Positions 40,084 through 47,353 of a stretch of 47,353 nt of DNA are shown here, piece after piece. The DNA comes from Nocardia vaccinii NBRC 15922 (lineage in GTDB: Bacteria > Actinomycetota > Actinomycetes > Mycobacteriales > Mycobacteriaceae). The position numbers were made by a program, and so were the translations under genes. Under the pieces are notes generated by a model. The model was given only the letters and a program-made list of their open reading frames with translations. It was not told the origin of the DNA and ran no database searches. Within the stretch, counting starts at the first letter, position 1. The number at the start of each line of letters is the position of its first letter. The stretch lies in assembly GCF_001613305.1 (NCBI RefSeq), contig NZ_BDCC01000082.1:1-47353 (forward strand). Reading direction: 5' to 3'.

Positions 40084-41406
40084 ATGACGACCCACTATCC
40101 GGACCTCGCGCGACGCGTGCGCAGTCAGCGCGAGTTGCAGCCGGAGCTCTACGGCGGCATCGACTTCGACACTCCGCCGTACCGGCTCACCACCGATCCG
40201 GACGATGCGTCGGCGCTGCCGAAGTGGGTGGCCGAGCGTGCGTCGCTGCTGACCGACGAGCGTGTGGTCGAGCTGATCTCGACGGCCACGATGCTGGGCG
40301 ACACCGTCGCGGATCCATTCGCCGCGCTTATGCCGCGGCACAGTGTGACCGACCTGGTCGGCATGGTCCGGCGGGCCTGTCGCGAGGGCGTCGAGGCGGT
40401 CCCCGACGCGCCGCCGGAACTGGTCGCGTTCATCGCCGATATGGAGGCCACGCCGGCATGGCTGGATATGGACCTGGTCCGCAAGGGTGCTCGCCAGGCC
40501 CGCGTCGATGCGGCGCTGCTGTCGCCTTTCATCACCCGGGGCGCGTTCATCGCCACTTTCACCAATACCTATGCGGCGCTGCCGATGGCGCTGACCGGGG
40601 CGTTATCGGGGCGGCGCGCGACCAGGCGAGTCAACGAGACGGCCAACTTCTTCGCGGTCACCACCCTGCCGGGTGCGCTGGACCGGTACGGACCCGGATT
40701 CGAGGCGGCGGCCATGGTGCGATTGATGCATTCGATGGTTCGCTACAACGCGCTCGAACGTTCGGATCGCTGGGAACCGGAGATCTACGGCGTGCCGGTG
40801 CCGCAGGTCGACCAGATGCCCGCCGGGATGATCGGCCTGTATCTGCTCGCCGTCCGGATTCGCCGCGCGGGACGGACCGAATTCACCGAAAGTGAGTGCG
40901 CCCTGGTCGAATTCGCGCGCTACCGCTGCTTCCTGCTCGGACTGCCCGAGGAGTTGCTGCCCACCACGGCCGAGGAGATCATCCAGGTCTTCCACGCCCG
41001 CGCCGCGCTGCTGCGCGATGGATTCGACGACGCCACCTGCGGCGGGCTGATCCGTTCGACGATGGCGGCCTATCTGCGCTCGGGGCATACCCGGTTCGAT
41101 CGCATCGCCGACGCGGTCGAGAAGAGCTACAGCACAGCAGGTTTCGTGATCGCCTTCTGCCACGGCAATCGACATGTCGCCCGGCGCATGGGTGTATCGA
41201 TCGGACTGTTCGATCTCGTGCGCATCGCGCTGACGGCGCCGTTCATCCTCGGCCGTCTCGTGGTGGTGACCGGCGCGAATCGCATCCCGGCGTTGCGCCC
41301 GGCCGTCGACCGGTACATCACCCGGCTCGTGCGGCGCCGATTGGCCGCCTACGGCAATCCCGAATTCGTCAGCGATGCAAGGACTTACACGCCCATCGCG
41401 CATTGA
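40084..41406 (+). CDS. Oxygenase MpaB/Lcp-like family protein (DUF2236)
   Basis: The 440-residue protein matches DUF2236, the family of MpaB and latex clearing proteins, which are heme b oxygenase-like. Typical regions are FITRGAFIATFTNTYAALPM, RRVNETANFFAVTTLPGALD and RLMHSMVRYNAL, whose histidine is a candidate heme ligand. The substrate is unknown: rubber cleavage is proven only for true Lcp, and mycobacterial relatives remain open. GGAGG lies 5 bases before the ATG. Regulation by the divergent TetR protein is likely. Confidence 0.82.
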   Translation: MTTHYPDLARRVRSQRELQPELYGGIDFDTPPYRLTTDPDDASALPKWVAERASLLTDERVVELISTATMLGDTVADPFAALMPRHSVTDLVGMVRRACREGVEAVPDAPPELVAFIADMEATPAWLDMDLVRKGARQARVDAALLSPFITRGAFIATFTNTYAALPMALTGALSGRRATRRVNETANFFAVTTLPGALDRYGPGFEAAAMVRLMHSMVRYNALERSDRWEPEIYGVPVPQVDQMPAGMIGLYLLAVRIRRAGRTEFTESECALVEFARYRCFLLGLPEELLPTTAEEIIQVFHARAALLRDGFDDATCGGLIRSTMAAYLRSGHTRFDRIADAVEKSYSTAGFVIAFCHGNRHVARRMGVSIGLFDLVRIALTAPFILGRLVVVTGANRIPALRPAVDRYITRLVRRRLAAYGNPEFVSDARTYTPIAH

Positions 41407-41530
41407 TGACAGGTGATGCGCGATCTCGGGACCGATATCGCCGCCGAATATCCTCGCGGTAACGCCACCGGCCGGATTCCGATTACGGCGTAACAGGTTT
41501 TTCCGGTAGACAGCGTAGAGGAGTAACGAC

Positions 41531-42010
41531 GTGAGGCGTTCTAGGTTCGCTCGCGTGGGTTCGGGTGTGGCAGGGGTTGCGATCGTCGCCGCGGCGACGG
41601 TGTCGTTCGCCGCGCCCGCGTCCGCCGATCAATACATCACCGTGTCCGGCACTACCCAGTGCGCCGGCCAGTCGTACACGTTGACCGTGGCTGCGTCGAA
41701 GATCCAGACCGGTACGACGGGCTACTACTTCCTGGACGGTGCGAGCCTCGGCTCCGCGACCCGGATCGGCGCCCAGCAGTCCTATCGGTCCGGTTCCGGT
41801 CAGAGCGCCACCGCCACGTGGACGCCGACGACCAGCGGAACGCACGATCTCTGGATGCGGGGCATCGAGCCCAACGGCGGCTACACCATCGGCCCGGTGG
41901 CGGTGACCGTGCAGGCCGCGGGCAGTGCCGGGTGCAGCAGTTCCGCCGGCACCGGCAGCGCGGATTCTCTCCCCGTGATCGGTAATCTGCTCAGCTCGCT
42001 CGGGCTCTAG
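41531..42010 (+). CDS. Secreted protein, Ig-like, unknown function
   Basis: The 159-residue protein has a signal peptide (FARVGSGVAGVAIVAAATVS, cleavage near ASA-DQY). The mature part is beta-rich with one disulfide-capable pair, ends in Ser/Gly repeats and a hydrophobic tail (VIGNLLSSLGL). The pattern recalls Ig-like exported proteins common in nocardiae. The GTG start has GAGGAG at 41519-41524. Confidence 0.75.
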   Translation: MRRSRFARVGSGVAGVAIVAAATVSFAAPASADQYITVSGTTQCAGQSYTLTVAASKIQTGTTGYYFLDGASLGSATRIGAQQSYRSGSGQSATATWTPTTSGTHDLWMRGIEPNGGYTIGPVAVTVQAAGSAGCSSSAGTGSADSLPVIGNLLSSLGL

Positions 42011-42106
42011 TTCCGCTCGATCGCCTCAGCGGTACGCGGTTCGCTCGGCGGGGCGGCGCCTCGCCCGGTTCCGGTGCGCGAGAACAACTCCGCTCCGGAC
42101 TCGGGT

Positions 42107-42673
42107 TCAACGGATTTCGTACGTGCCGTCGAGTCGTGCGCGGCCGATGACGTGGCCGGTGAGCGCGGCGATCGTCTGGTCGAGGGTGAATCCGGTTGGC
42201 AGGTCCGGGGTTCGGTCGAGGGCGAACAGTTGGAAGACGTAGGAGTGCGGGCCGTGCGAGCGAATCGGCATCGGGCCCATCCAGCCGCGCCGGCCGAGAC
42301 CGCCTTTGCCGTGCCGGATTCCGGGGACCGGAGCGGGCGAGGCGAGGGCGTTGTCCGGCAGTCCCGGCAGCGTGGGATCGATGCCGATCGCCAGGGCGTG
42401 CGTGGCCGATTTCCCGAACGGGACGTCGGGATCCTGCACGATCAGCGCGAGTTCGACGGTGCCGGAAGGTGGTTCGGTCCAGGCCAGGGCGGGGGAGATG
42501 TTCGCGCCGAACACCCGGCCGCGATATTTCTCCGGGATGGCTGTCTCGTGCTCGAAGACGGGACTGGTCAGAGTGAAGTTCTCCGTGGCCTGTAGCTCGG
42601 GGCGAGCCCATACGAGGGTGTGGTGACCGGCGCGCCGATTGCGCAGGGCGATGCCGAGAGGATTCGCGGGCAT
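42107..42673 (-). CDS. YbhB/YbcL-type PEBP protein (Raf kinase inhibitor-like)
   Basis: The 188-residue protein shows the PEBP fold motifs: FGANISPALAWTEPPSGTV, VQDPDVPFGKSATHALAIGI and GWMGPMPIRSHGPHSYVFQL, which supplies the anion-binding pocket. Bacterial members bind small anions or lipids; the true partner is unknown. AGGAG lies 7 bases before the ATG. No signal peptide is present. Confidence 0.88.
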   Translation of the reverse strand: MPANPLGIALRNRRAGHHTLVWARPELQATENFTLTSPVFEHETAIPEKYRGRVFGANISPALAWTEPPSGTVELALIVQDPDVPFGKSATHALAIGIDPTLPGLPDNALASPAPVPGIRHGKGGLGRRGWMGPMPIRSHGPHSYVFQLFALDRTPDLPTGFTLDQTIAALTGHVIGRARLDGTYEIR

Positions 42674-42888
42674 ATTCGATCTCCTGTCGTTTCGGGTCCA
42701 TTGTGATCACCGGCTCGTGCTGCCCGTCGTCCGCACCGGGTCCGGCCTCGCGCGACGGTGCTCGCCGGACGCGGGCGGGCGGAGTCGCGGGCTGCGCGTT
42801 CCGGCTGCCGGCGGCCGATCGCCCGCGTTCGCGCTGCGCCCGGACGCGATCACCAGCATGATGGGGGGATGTTCGAAGGGGTGAGTGC

Positions 42889-43584
42889 GTGCGCGGATTT
42901 CTGATCTTCCTCGTCGTGGTGGTGATCGCGCTGGTCGCCGGCGATCGAGTGGCGGCTGTATTGGCGCAGAACGAGATCGGGACCAAGATAGCCGCCGAAT
43001 ACGGTATGGCGGACCGGCCGAGCGTCCGCATCGGCGGCTTCCCGTTCCTGACCCAGGCCGTCGCCGGTAAGTACCACGACATCGAGATCCACGCCGGGGA
43101 GTGGTCCGGGGAGAAGATCTCGGTCCACGACCTCGACGTGACGCTGACCGATGTCGCCGCGCCGCTGAGCGACGTGCTGCACGGCAATACCGCCGATTAC
43201 GTGGCGGATTCGGCGTCGGCGACCGCCCGGGTGCCCTACGACACGGTGCGGCAATTCGCCCCCTCGGGGGTGAAGTCGATCTCCTACGGCACGGACGGGA
43301 TGCACGTCAGCGGGACGTTCACGGTCGAGGGCATCCAGGTGCCGGGCACCGTCGTGGTCACCGTCTCGCCGACCGAGAACGGCATATCCGTCACCCCGGT
43401 CTCCGTGCAGGCCGCCGTCGGTGGCCCGAGCTTGTCGCTGTCTCTGCTGCGGCAGACGCTCACGTTCGTCGTTCCACTGCAGAAGCTGCCGCTGGGCGCG
43501 CGGCTCACGGCCATCCAGCCCGCTGCCGACGGCCTGCACGTCACCGCCGTCGCGCACTCCGTACACCTGTCGGACGTCTCCTGA
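42889..43584 (+). CDS. DUF2993 / LmeA-family lipid-binding protein
   Basis: The 231-residue protein begins with an N-terminal membrane anchor or signal sequence (GFLIFLVVVVIALVAGDRVA), then a beta-rich domain with RIGGFPFLTQAVAGKYHDIE and the DGLHVTAVAHSVHLSDV end, typical of the LmeA family. In mycobacteria LmeA binds phosphoinositides and affects lipomannan and outer-layer biosynthesis, and it acts in the periplasm. The GTG start has AAGGGG upstream. Confidence 0.85.
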   Translation: MRGFLIFLVVVVIALVAGDRVAAVLAQNEIGTKIAAEYGMADRPSVRIGGFPFLTQAVAGKYHDIEIHAGEWSGEKISVHDLDVTLTDVAAPLSDVLHGNTADYVADSASATARVPYDTVRQFAPSGVKSISYGTDGMHVSGTFTVEGIQVPGTVVVTVSPTENGISVTPVSVQAAVGGPSLSLSLLRQTLTFVVPLQKLPLGARLTAIQPAADGLHVTAVAHSVHLSDVS

Positions 43585-43841
43585 GCCGCCCCGCGGCCAC
43601 GGTAGATCACCGTTGGTGACCAGCGACGACGAGTTCGATGTCCGGTCACCGGGACTCGGTATCCGAAACTGCTGGACGCCTGTCTAAACAGCTGTATCAT
43701 GCAGATGTCTCCATGGCGCGCCAAGCGGGACGCGGGCATAGGATCGCGCGGGCTGCGCGGGTCCTGGACCTCGATCCGAGTTCGTCCCGATCGTCGCGCG
43801 ACCAGCCCTGCGGCGATCCCGATCGTGAAAGCAGTGTGACG

Positions 43842-44969
43842 ATGAAGACACAAGGCGCCCTCATCTGGGAATTCAACCAGCCCTGGTCGATCGAGGAGAT
43901 CGAGATCGGTGAGCCGCGCGGCCACGAGGTCAAGGTGCGGATGGAGGCGGCGGGTATGTGCCACTCCGACCACCACCTGGTCACCGGCGGCATTCCGATG
44001 GCGGGTTTCCCGGTGCTGGGCGGGCACGAGGGTGCGGGCGTGATCATCGAGGTCGGCCCCGGCGTCGAGGATCTCGCGGTCGGCGATCACGTGGTGCTGT
44101 CGTTCATACCGTCCTGCGGTAAGTGCCCCTCGTGTCAGGCCGGTCTGCGCAACCTGTGCGACCTGGGCGCGCTGCTGCTGGCCGGCACCTCGGTCAGCGA
44201 CGGTTCACATCGGATCACCGCGCGTGGTCAGGACGTATTTCCGATGACGCTGCTGGGGACCTTCGCCCCGTACGCCGTGGTGCATCAGAGTTCGGTGGTG
44301 AAGATCGATCCCTCGATCCCGTTCGAGGTCGCCTGCCTGGTCGGCTGCGGCGTCACCACCGGATATGGCTCGGCCACCCGCGCCGCGGACATCCGCCCGG
44401 GTGAGGACGTCGCGATCATCGGTATCGGCGGTCTGGGAGTCGCGGCGCTGCAAGGGGCGGTGCACTGCGGTGCGCGGTACATCTTCGCCGTCGATCCGGT
44501 CGAGTGGAAACGCGAGCAGGCGTTGAAGTTCGGCGCGACGCACGCCTACGCCACCATCGAGGAGGCGACCGCGGCGTGCGCGGAGATCACCGCGGGCGGT
44601 ATGGCCAAGAAGGTCGTCGTCACCGTCGGCGAGGCGCACGGCCGCGATATCGACACCTGGCTCGGCATCACCGCCAAGGCGGGTACCTGCGTGGTCACCG
44701 CGATGGGCAGTCTCGTCGAGAACGAGGCCACGCTGAACCTGGCCATGCTGTCGCTGCTGCAGAAGAGGTTGCAAGGCACCATCTTCGGCGGCGGCAACCC
44801 GCACTACGACATTCCGCAACTGTTGTCGATGTACAAGGCGGGCAAGCTGAACCTCGACGATATGGTCACCCGCCAGTACCGCCTGGACCAGATCAACGAC
44901 GGCTATCAGGACATGCTGGACGGCAAGAACATTCGCGGCGTCATCCGCTACACCGACGCCGACCACTGA
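43842..44969 (+). CDS. NDMA-dependent alcohol dehydrogenase (zinc, MDR family)
   Basis: The 375-residue enzyme oxidises alcohols with a tightly bound nicotinamide cofactor. Catalytic zinc ligands are C40, H62 and E63 (MCHSDHH, GGHEGAG); structural zinc cysteines are C92, C95, C98 and C106 (SCGKCPSC, NLCDLGA). A Rossmann motif GIGGLGVAA follows. Sequences like GVTTGYGSATRAADIRPGEDV are shared by the actinobacterial NDMA-dependent class, which in many species needs mycofactocin for recycling. The mft genes are not in the window. It is convergent with the P450 gene. Confidence 0.9.
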   Translation: MKTQGALIWEFNQPWSIEEIEIGEPRGHEVKVRMEAAGMCHSDHHLVTGGIPMAGFPVLGGHEGAGVIIEVGPGVEDLAVGDHVVLSFIPSCGKCPSCQAGLRNLCDLGALLLAGTSVSDGSHRITARGQDVFPMTLLGTFAPYAVVHQSSVVKIDPSIPFEVACLVGCGVTTGYGSATRAADIRPGEDVAIIGIGGLGVAALQGAVHCGARYIFAVDPVEWKREQALKFGATHAYATIEEATAACAEITAGGMAKKVVVTVGEAHGRDIDTWLGITAKAGTCVVTAMGSLVENEATLNLAMLSLLQKRLQGTIFGGGNPHYDIPQLLSMYKAGKLNLDDMVTRQYRLDQINDGYQDMLDGKNIRGVIRYTDADH

Positions 44970-44981
44970 CTCGCACAGGGG

Positions 44982-45014
44982 TTTTCCGTATGCGTCGTGG
45001 ACGTCTGCGGAAAA
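44982..45014. terminator. Hairpin between convergent dehydrogenase and P450 genes
   Basis: TTTTCCG (44982-44988) and CGGAAAA (45008-45014) pair over 7 bp with a 19-nt loop. A second, smaller dyad GCGGA-AAA-TCCGC (45007-45019) overlaps it. Both genes end nearby, so it may act in both directions. Confidence 0.45.
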
Positions 45015-45051
45015 TCCGCGGTATTCGTAACACTCTGTGGCGCAGCCGGAT

Positions 45052-46242
45052 TCAGCCGACGGTGACCGGCAGGGTTTCCCAGCCGCGGACCGTCGAGGTG
45101 GGGGACAAGGTGATCTTGTCCCAATCGACGTCCCAAGTCGGGAAGTGTCTGAGGAGTTCCTCCAGCGCGATCTTGGCTTCCAGCCGGGCCAGGGCGGCAC
45201 CGAGGCAGTAGTGCGTGCCGAAACCGAAGGTGCGCAGATTGCTCATCTTGCGGTGGATGTCGAAGCGGTCGGGATCGGACCAGCGATCCTCGTCGCGGTT
45301 GGCCGAGGCGACGAGCAGCATCATGGCGCTGCCCGCGGGGACGGTGACGCCACGCAGTTCGACGTCGGTGGTGACGTACCGGGCGATCGCGTGGCCGGTG
45401 GGTTCGAAGCGCAGCGTCTCCTCGATGGCGTTCGGGATCAGGCCGGGATCGGCGACGAGTTGGGCGCGCTGCTCCGGATAGCGGGTCAGCAGTGAACCGA
45501 GCCAGCCGATCAATCTGGCGGTGGTCTCGTTTCCCGCACCGGCCACGACCGAGATATAGGTCAGGATCTCCTGACGGGTCAGGGTCCGCCGCACCCCCTC
45601 GACATCTTCGAACTCGGCGTGCAGCAATTCCGTCATCAGATCGTCGGAGGGATGCTCGGCGCGCCAGTCGATGTACTCCGCGAAGTGGTCGGTATTCGGA
45701 ATAGCCTGCTCGACCTGCATCTGCTGTCCGGGTTCGGTGCGCAGATCGGCGTCCGCGCGATCGCGGACCGACTGCTGGTCGGCTTCTGGAATGCCGAGCA
45801 GCATGCCGATCACCCGCATCGGCACCTCGTTCGCGAACGCGGTCATGAGGTCGAAGTGGTCCACGCCGGCCAGGCGCTCCAGCGAGCGGACGCACATCTG
45901 GCGGATCTGCGGTTCCAGCGACAGCACCCGCCGCGGGGTGAACACGCGCACCAGCAGCGAACGATGGATGTCGTGCGCGGGCGGATCCTCCATCGGCAAC
46001 GTCCCCGGCGGAATTTCCACACCGGCCTTGATGATCTCCAGAATCGGTCCGCGCGAGGAGGAGAACGTCTTCCAGTCCAGCAGCGCGCGATCGATATCGT
46101 CGTGCCTGCTCAGCGCGTAGAAGTCGTGCCGCTCGTTGTAGTACAGCGGTGCCTCGGCGCGCAGCCGCCGGTACACCGGATACGGATCGTCGGCGATATC
46201 GCGGTCCCAGGGATCCCAGTAGACCGGTTCTGTAGGGCGCAC
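45052..46242 (-). CDS. Cytochrome P450
   Basis: The 396-residue soluble bacterial-type P450 has VAGAGNETTARLIGW as the I-helix O2-activating motif, EETLRFEPTGHAIAR (K-helix ExxR) and FGFGTHYCLGAALARLE with the heme-ligating cysteine. The substrate is unknown. The GTG start has GGAGGAG 7 bases upstream. It lies downstream of the TetR gene on the same strand, and a GTAAC-AAA-GTTAC dyad precedes it. Confidence 0.94.
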   Translation of the reverse strand: MRPTEPVYWDPWDRDIADDPYPVYRRLRAEAPLYYNERHDFYALSRHDDIDRALLDWKTFSSSRGPILEIIKAGVEIPPGTLPMEDPPAHDIHRSLLVRVFTPRRVLSLEPQIRQMCVRSLERLAGVDHFDLMTAFANEVPMRVIGMLLGIPEADQQSVRDRADADLRTEPGQQMQVEQAIPNTDHFAEYIDWRAEHPSDDLMTELLHAEFEDVEGVRRTLTRQEILTYISVVAGAGNETTARLIGWLGSLLTRYPEQRAQLVADPGLIPNAIEETLRFEPTGHAIARYVTTDVELRGVTVPAGSAMMLLVASANRDEDRWSDPDRFDIHRKMSNLRTFGFGTHYCLGAALARLEAKIALEELLRHFPTWDVDWDKITLSPTSTVRGWETLPVTVG

Positions 46243-46291
46243 GCGATACTCCTCCGACTCTCCAGGGAGTTTCCATCACTCTCCCTGTCGA

Positions 46292-46304
46292 GTAACAAAG
46301 TTAC
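46292..46304. promoter_or_regulatory. Candidate operator before the P450 gene
   Basis: GTAAC-AAA-GTTAC is a perfect 13-base dyad starting 50 bases before the P450 start, in an AT-rich stretch that may hold the promoter. The TetR protein encoded just upstream is the obvious candidate binder. Confidence 0.45.
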
Positions 46305-46333
46305 CATTCAGAAGAAGATGAGTATTTAAATCG

Positions 46334-46350
46334 GAGAGTCAAATTCTCTC
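46334..46350 (-). terminator. Weak hairpin between the TetR gene and the P450 gene
   Basis: GAGAG and CTCTC pair over 5 bp around a 7-nt loop. It is the only hairpin seen downstream of the TetR gene and may end its transcript. Confidence 0.25.
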
Positions 46351-46491
46351 GAAAATCGCCGCCCGGATGCGGTGCGCGGTCCGCCCAGCTCGACGTCCTG
46401 GGCCGCCTCGATACCCTGCTCGGGGCGTCGCGGGATCTCGGCCCGGCGCAGCCGGGGGGCTACGAGCGGGAACAGAGCGGGCCGCCGCGAG

Positions 46492-47145
46492 TCACTTCTT
46501 GGTGAAACCGCGTGCGCAGAAGTCCCAGATCTCCGCGCCGGTGACCGGGTACTGGGTCTCGTTCTCCGGATCCTCCGCGGACTGCGCGCTGAACATGACG
46601 GTCTGCATGACCATGGCGGCCATGCGCCGGGGGATGACATCCTTGCGCAGTTGTCCCGCCGCCGCGGCCTCGTCCAGCAACTCGGTGAACAGCGCGAGCA
46701 CCGGAGCGTGCGCGAGTTTCACCTGGGCGGGGTGGGTTATCAGCAGTTGCGGTGCGAAGTCGGTGAACAGCGGCCGGCGCGCGGTCGGGTCGGGGCGGCA
46801 CAATTCGAACAGCAACTCGATGACGATACGCAGGCGTTCCACCGGATCGGACGCATTGGTGGCCGCGACGCGCAGTTGGTCGGCGGTGCGCACCAGGGAA
46901 TCCTCGAACAAGGCCAGCAGCAGTTCATGTTTGCTGTCGAACTGCAAGTAGAAGCTGCGCAGGGACTGCCGGGACCGGTCCACGACCTCCTGGACGGTGA
47001 AGTCGGTGGTGCCCTTTTCGGTGATCAGCGCCTGCGCGGCGTCGAGGAAGCGCTGCACCCGCTGCTCGGCTCGCATCTTGGCGGTGCGCAGCGACCGCTC
47101 GACCGCCCGTTGCTTCCAGCCCGGCTCTTCGATGGGGCTTGTCAC
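46492..47145 (-). CDS. TetR-family transcriptional regulator (upstream of P450)
   Basis: The 217-residue protein has a basic leader (KQRAVERSLRTAKMRAEQRV), a helix-turn-helix (FTVQEVVDRSRQSLRSFYLQ) and a helical ligand domain. It resembles TetR regulators of lipid or steroid metabolism genes in mycobacteria, but the effector cannot be given. The start is GTG 47145. A GTGCA-N9-TGCAC dyad (47170-47188) lies upstream and may be its own operator. Confidence 0.88.
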   Translation of the reverse strand: MTSPIEEPGWKQRAVERSLRTAKMRAEQRVQRFLDAAQALITEKGTTDFTVQEVVDRSRQSLRSFYLQFDSKHELLLALFEDSLVRTADQLRVAATNASDPVERLRIVIELLFELCRPDPTARRPLFTDFAPQLLITHPAQVKLAHAPVLALFTELLDEAAAAGQLRKDVIPRRMAAMVMQTVMFSAQSAEDPENETQYPVTGAEIWDFCARGFTKK

Positions 47146-47169
47146 GGATGAACCTGTTGGTTGTCGCGT

Positions 47170-47188
47170 GTGCAGAACATCGTTGCAC
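47170..47188. promoter_or_regulatory. Candidate self-operator of the TetR gene
   Basis: GTGCA (47170-47174) and TGCAC (47184-47188) are inverted with a 9-base centre, 25 bases before the TetR start codon. It differs from the GTAAC dyad before P450, so at most one of them may be the real TetR site. Confidence 0.35.
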
Positions 47189-47309
47189 TCTACCGGAGAA
47201 TGTGATGTCGTCTGACCGCTCTTTACGGTGACTCTGATCTCCTGTTCGTTTCTATTTATTTGCTCGCAGCGCGAATTACGTTTCCAAGCGGCCTCGCCGG
47301 AAGATCTTG

Positions 47310-47353
47310 ATGGAGAGCCTTGTCACACTGGCGGCGGTGGTTCTATCGTGGTG
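47310..47353 (+). CDS. Possible start of a gene running past the right edge
   Basis: ATG 47310 has GGAAG 6 bases upstream, and the frame stays open to the window end with a hydrophobic beginning (MESLVTLAAVVLSW). Fourteen codons are too few to name a product. It would be divergent from the TetR gene. Confidence 0.3.
   Translation, partial: MESLVTLAAVVLSW

Noticed and set aside
44484..44494. CGGTACATC inside the alcohol dehydrogenase gene, similar to the MerR half-site
   Set aside because: It lies within codons for a conserved strand, lacks the final T and has no partner arm. The same holds for the copy near 41312.
1..47353. Mobile elements, prophage or CRISPR
   Set aside because: No transposase, integrase or phage gene, no regularly spaced repeats, and no att-like duplications were seen.

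Overview
The window is about 47 kb of very GC-rich DNA from a mycolic-acid actinomycete. Nocardia is the best guess. The evidence is the mix of families: a 180-kDa-type NAD-glutamate dehydrogenase, PknG, two WhiB-like proteins, a DesA-type acyl-ACP desaturase, a DUF2993/LmeA-type lipoprotein-like factor, an NDMA-dependent alcohol dehydrogenase, and many GTG and apparently leaderless starts. I see no rRNA, tRNA, CRISPR array, insertion sequence or prophage.

Layout. 1-9.8 kb is mostly household and stress genes: the 3' end of gdh, a leftward group lipB / DUF1707 / SPFH-zinc-ribbon, a DoxX-like protein, a DinB-like protein, a DUF475 (TerC-like) membrane protein, a DUF885 peptidase-like protein, a secreted transglycosylase-like protein and a TerD protein. 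10.3-27 kb is a regulator-dense island. It holds two LAL-type LuxR ATPases, two close MerR paralogues, two WhiB-like proteins and a MarR protein, around a sugar-porter-type MFS carrier, an AnsP-like amino-acid permease, PknG and two small secreted proteins. 27-34.9 kb holds a fatty-acid desaturase, an orphan histidine kinase and an Entner-Doudoroff operon (edd-glk-eda) divergent from a ROK regulator. 35-43.6 kb has small hypothetical proteins, a DUF574 methyltransferase with a cupin, membrane and secreted proteins, and a TetR/MpaB-type oxygenase pair. 43.6-47.3 kb has an NDMA-dependent dehydrogenase convergent with a cytochrome P450 and its TetR regulator.

Main discovery candidate: a 26-bp dyad, AATGTRCCG-N8-CGGTACATT, occurs almost unchanged upstream of the AnsP-like permease (15075-15100), a Ser/His-rich secreted protein (20141-20166) and a Cys-containing secreted protein (26313-26338). 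Looser copies lie in the divergent merR/whiB-like spacer (12726-12750 and 12783-12808), and a perfect half-site lies 6 bp before the second whiB-like gene. Two MerR paralogues with nearly the same DNA-binding domain are encoded between these sites. I infer a local MerR regulon that links amino-acid uptake, PknG signalling, WhiB-like redox regulators and exported proteins. PknG is known to control glutamate metabolism through GarA, whose targets include the type of NAD-glutamate dehydrogenase at the left edge. That makes a nitrogen/amino-acid role reasonable, but it is unproven.
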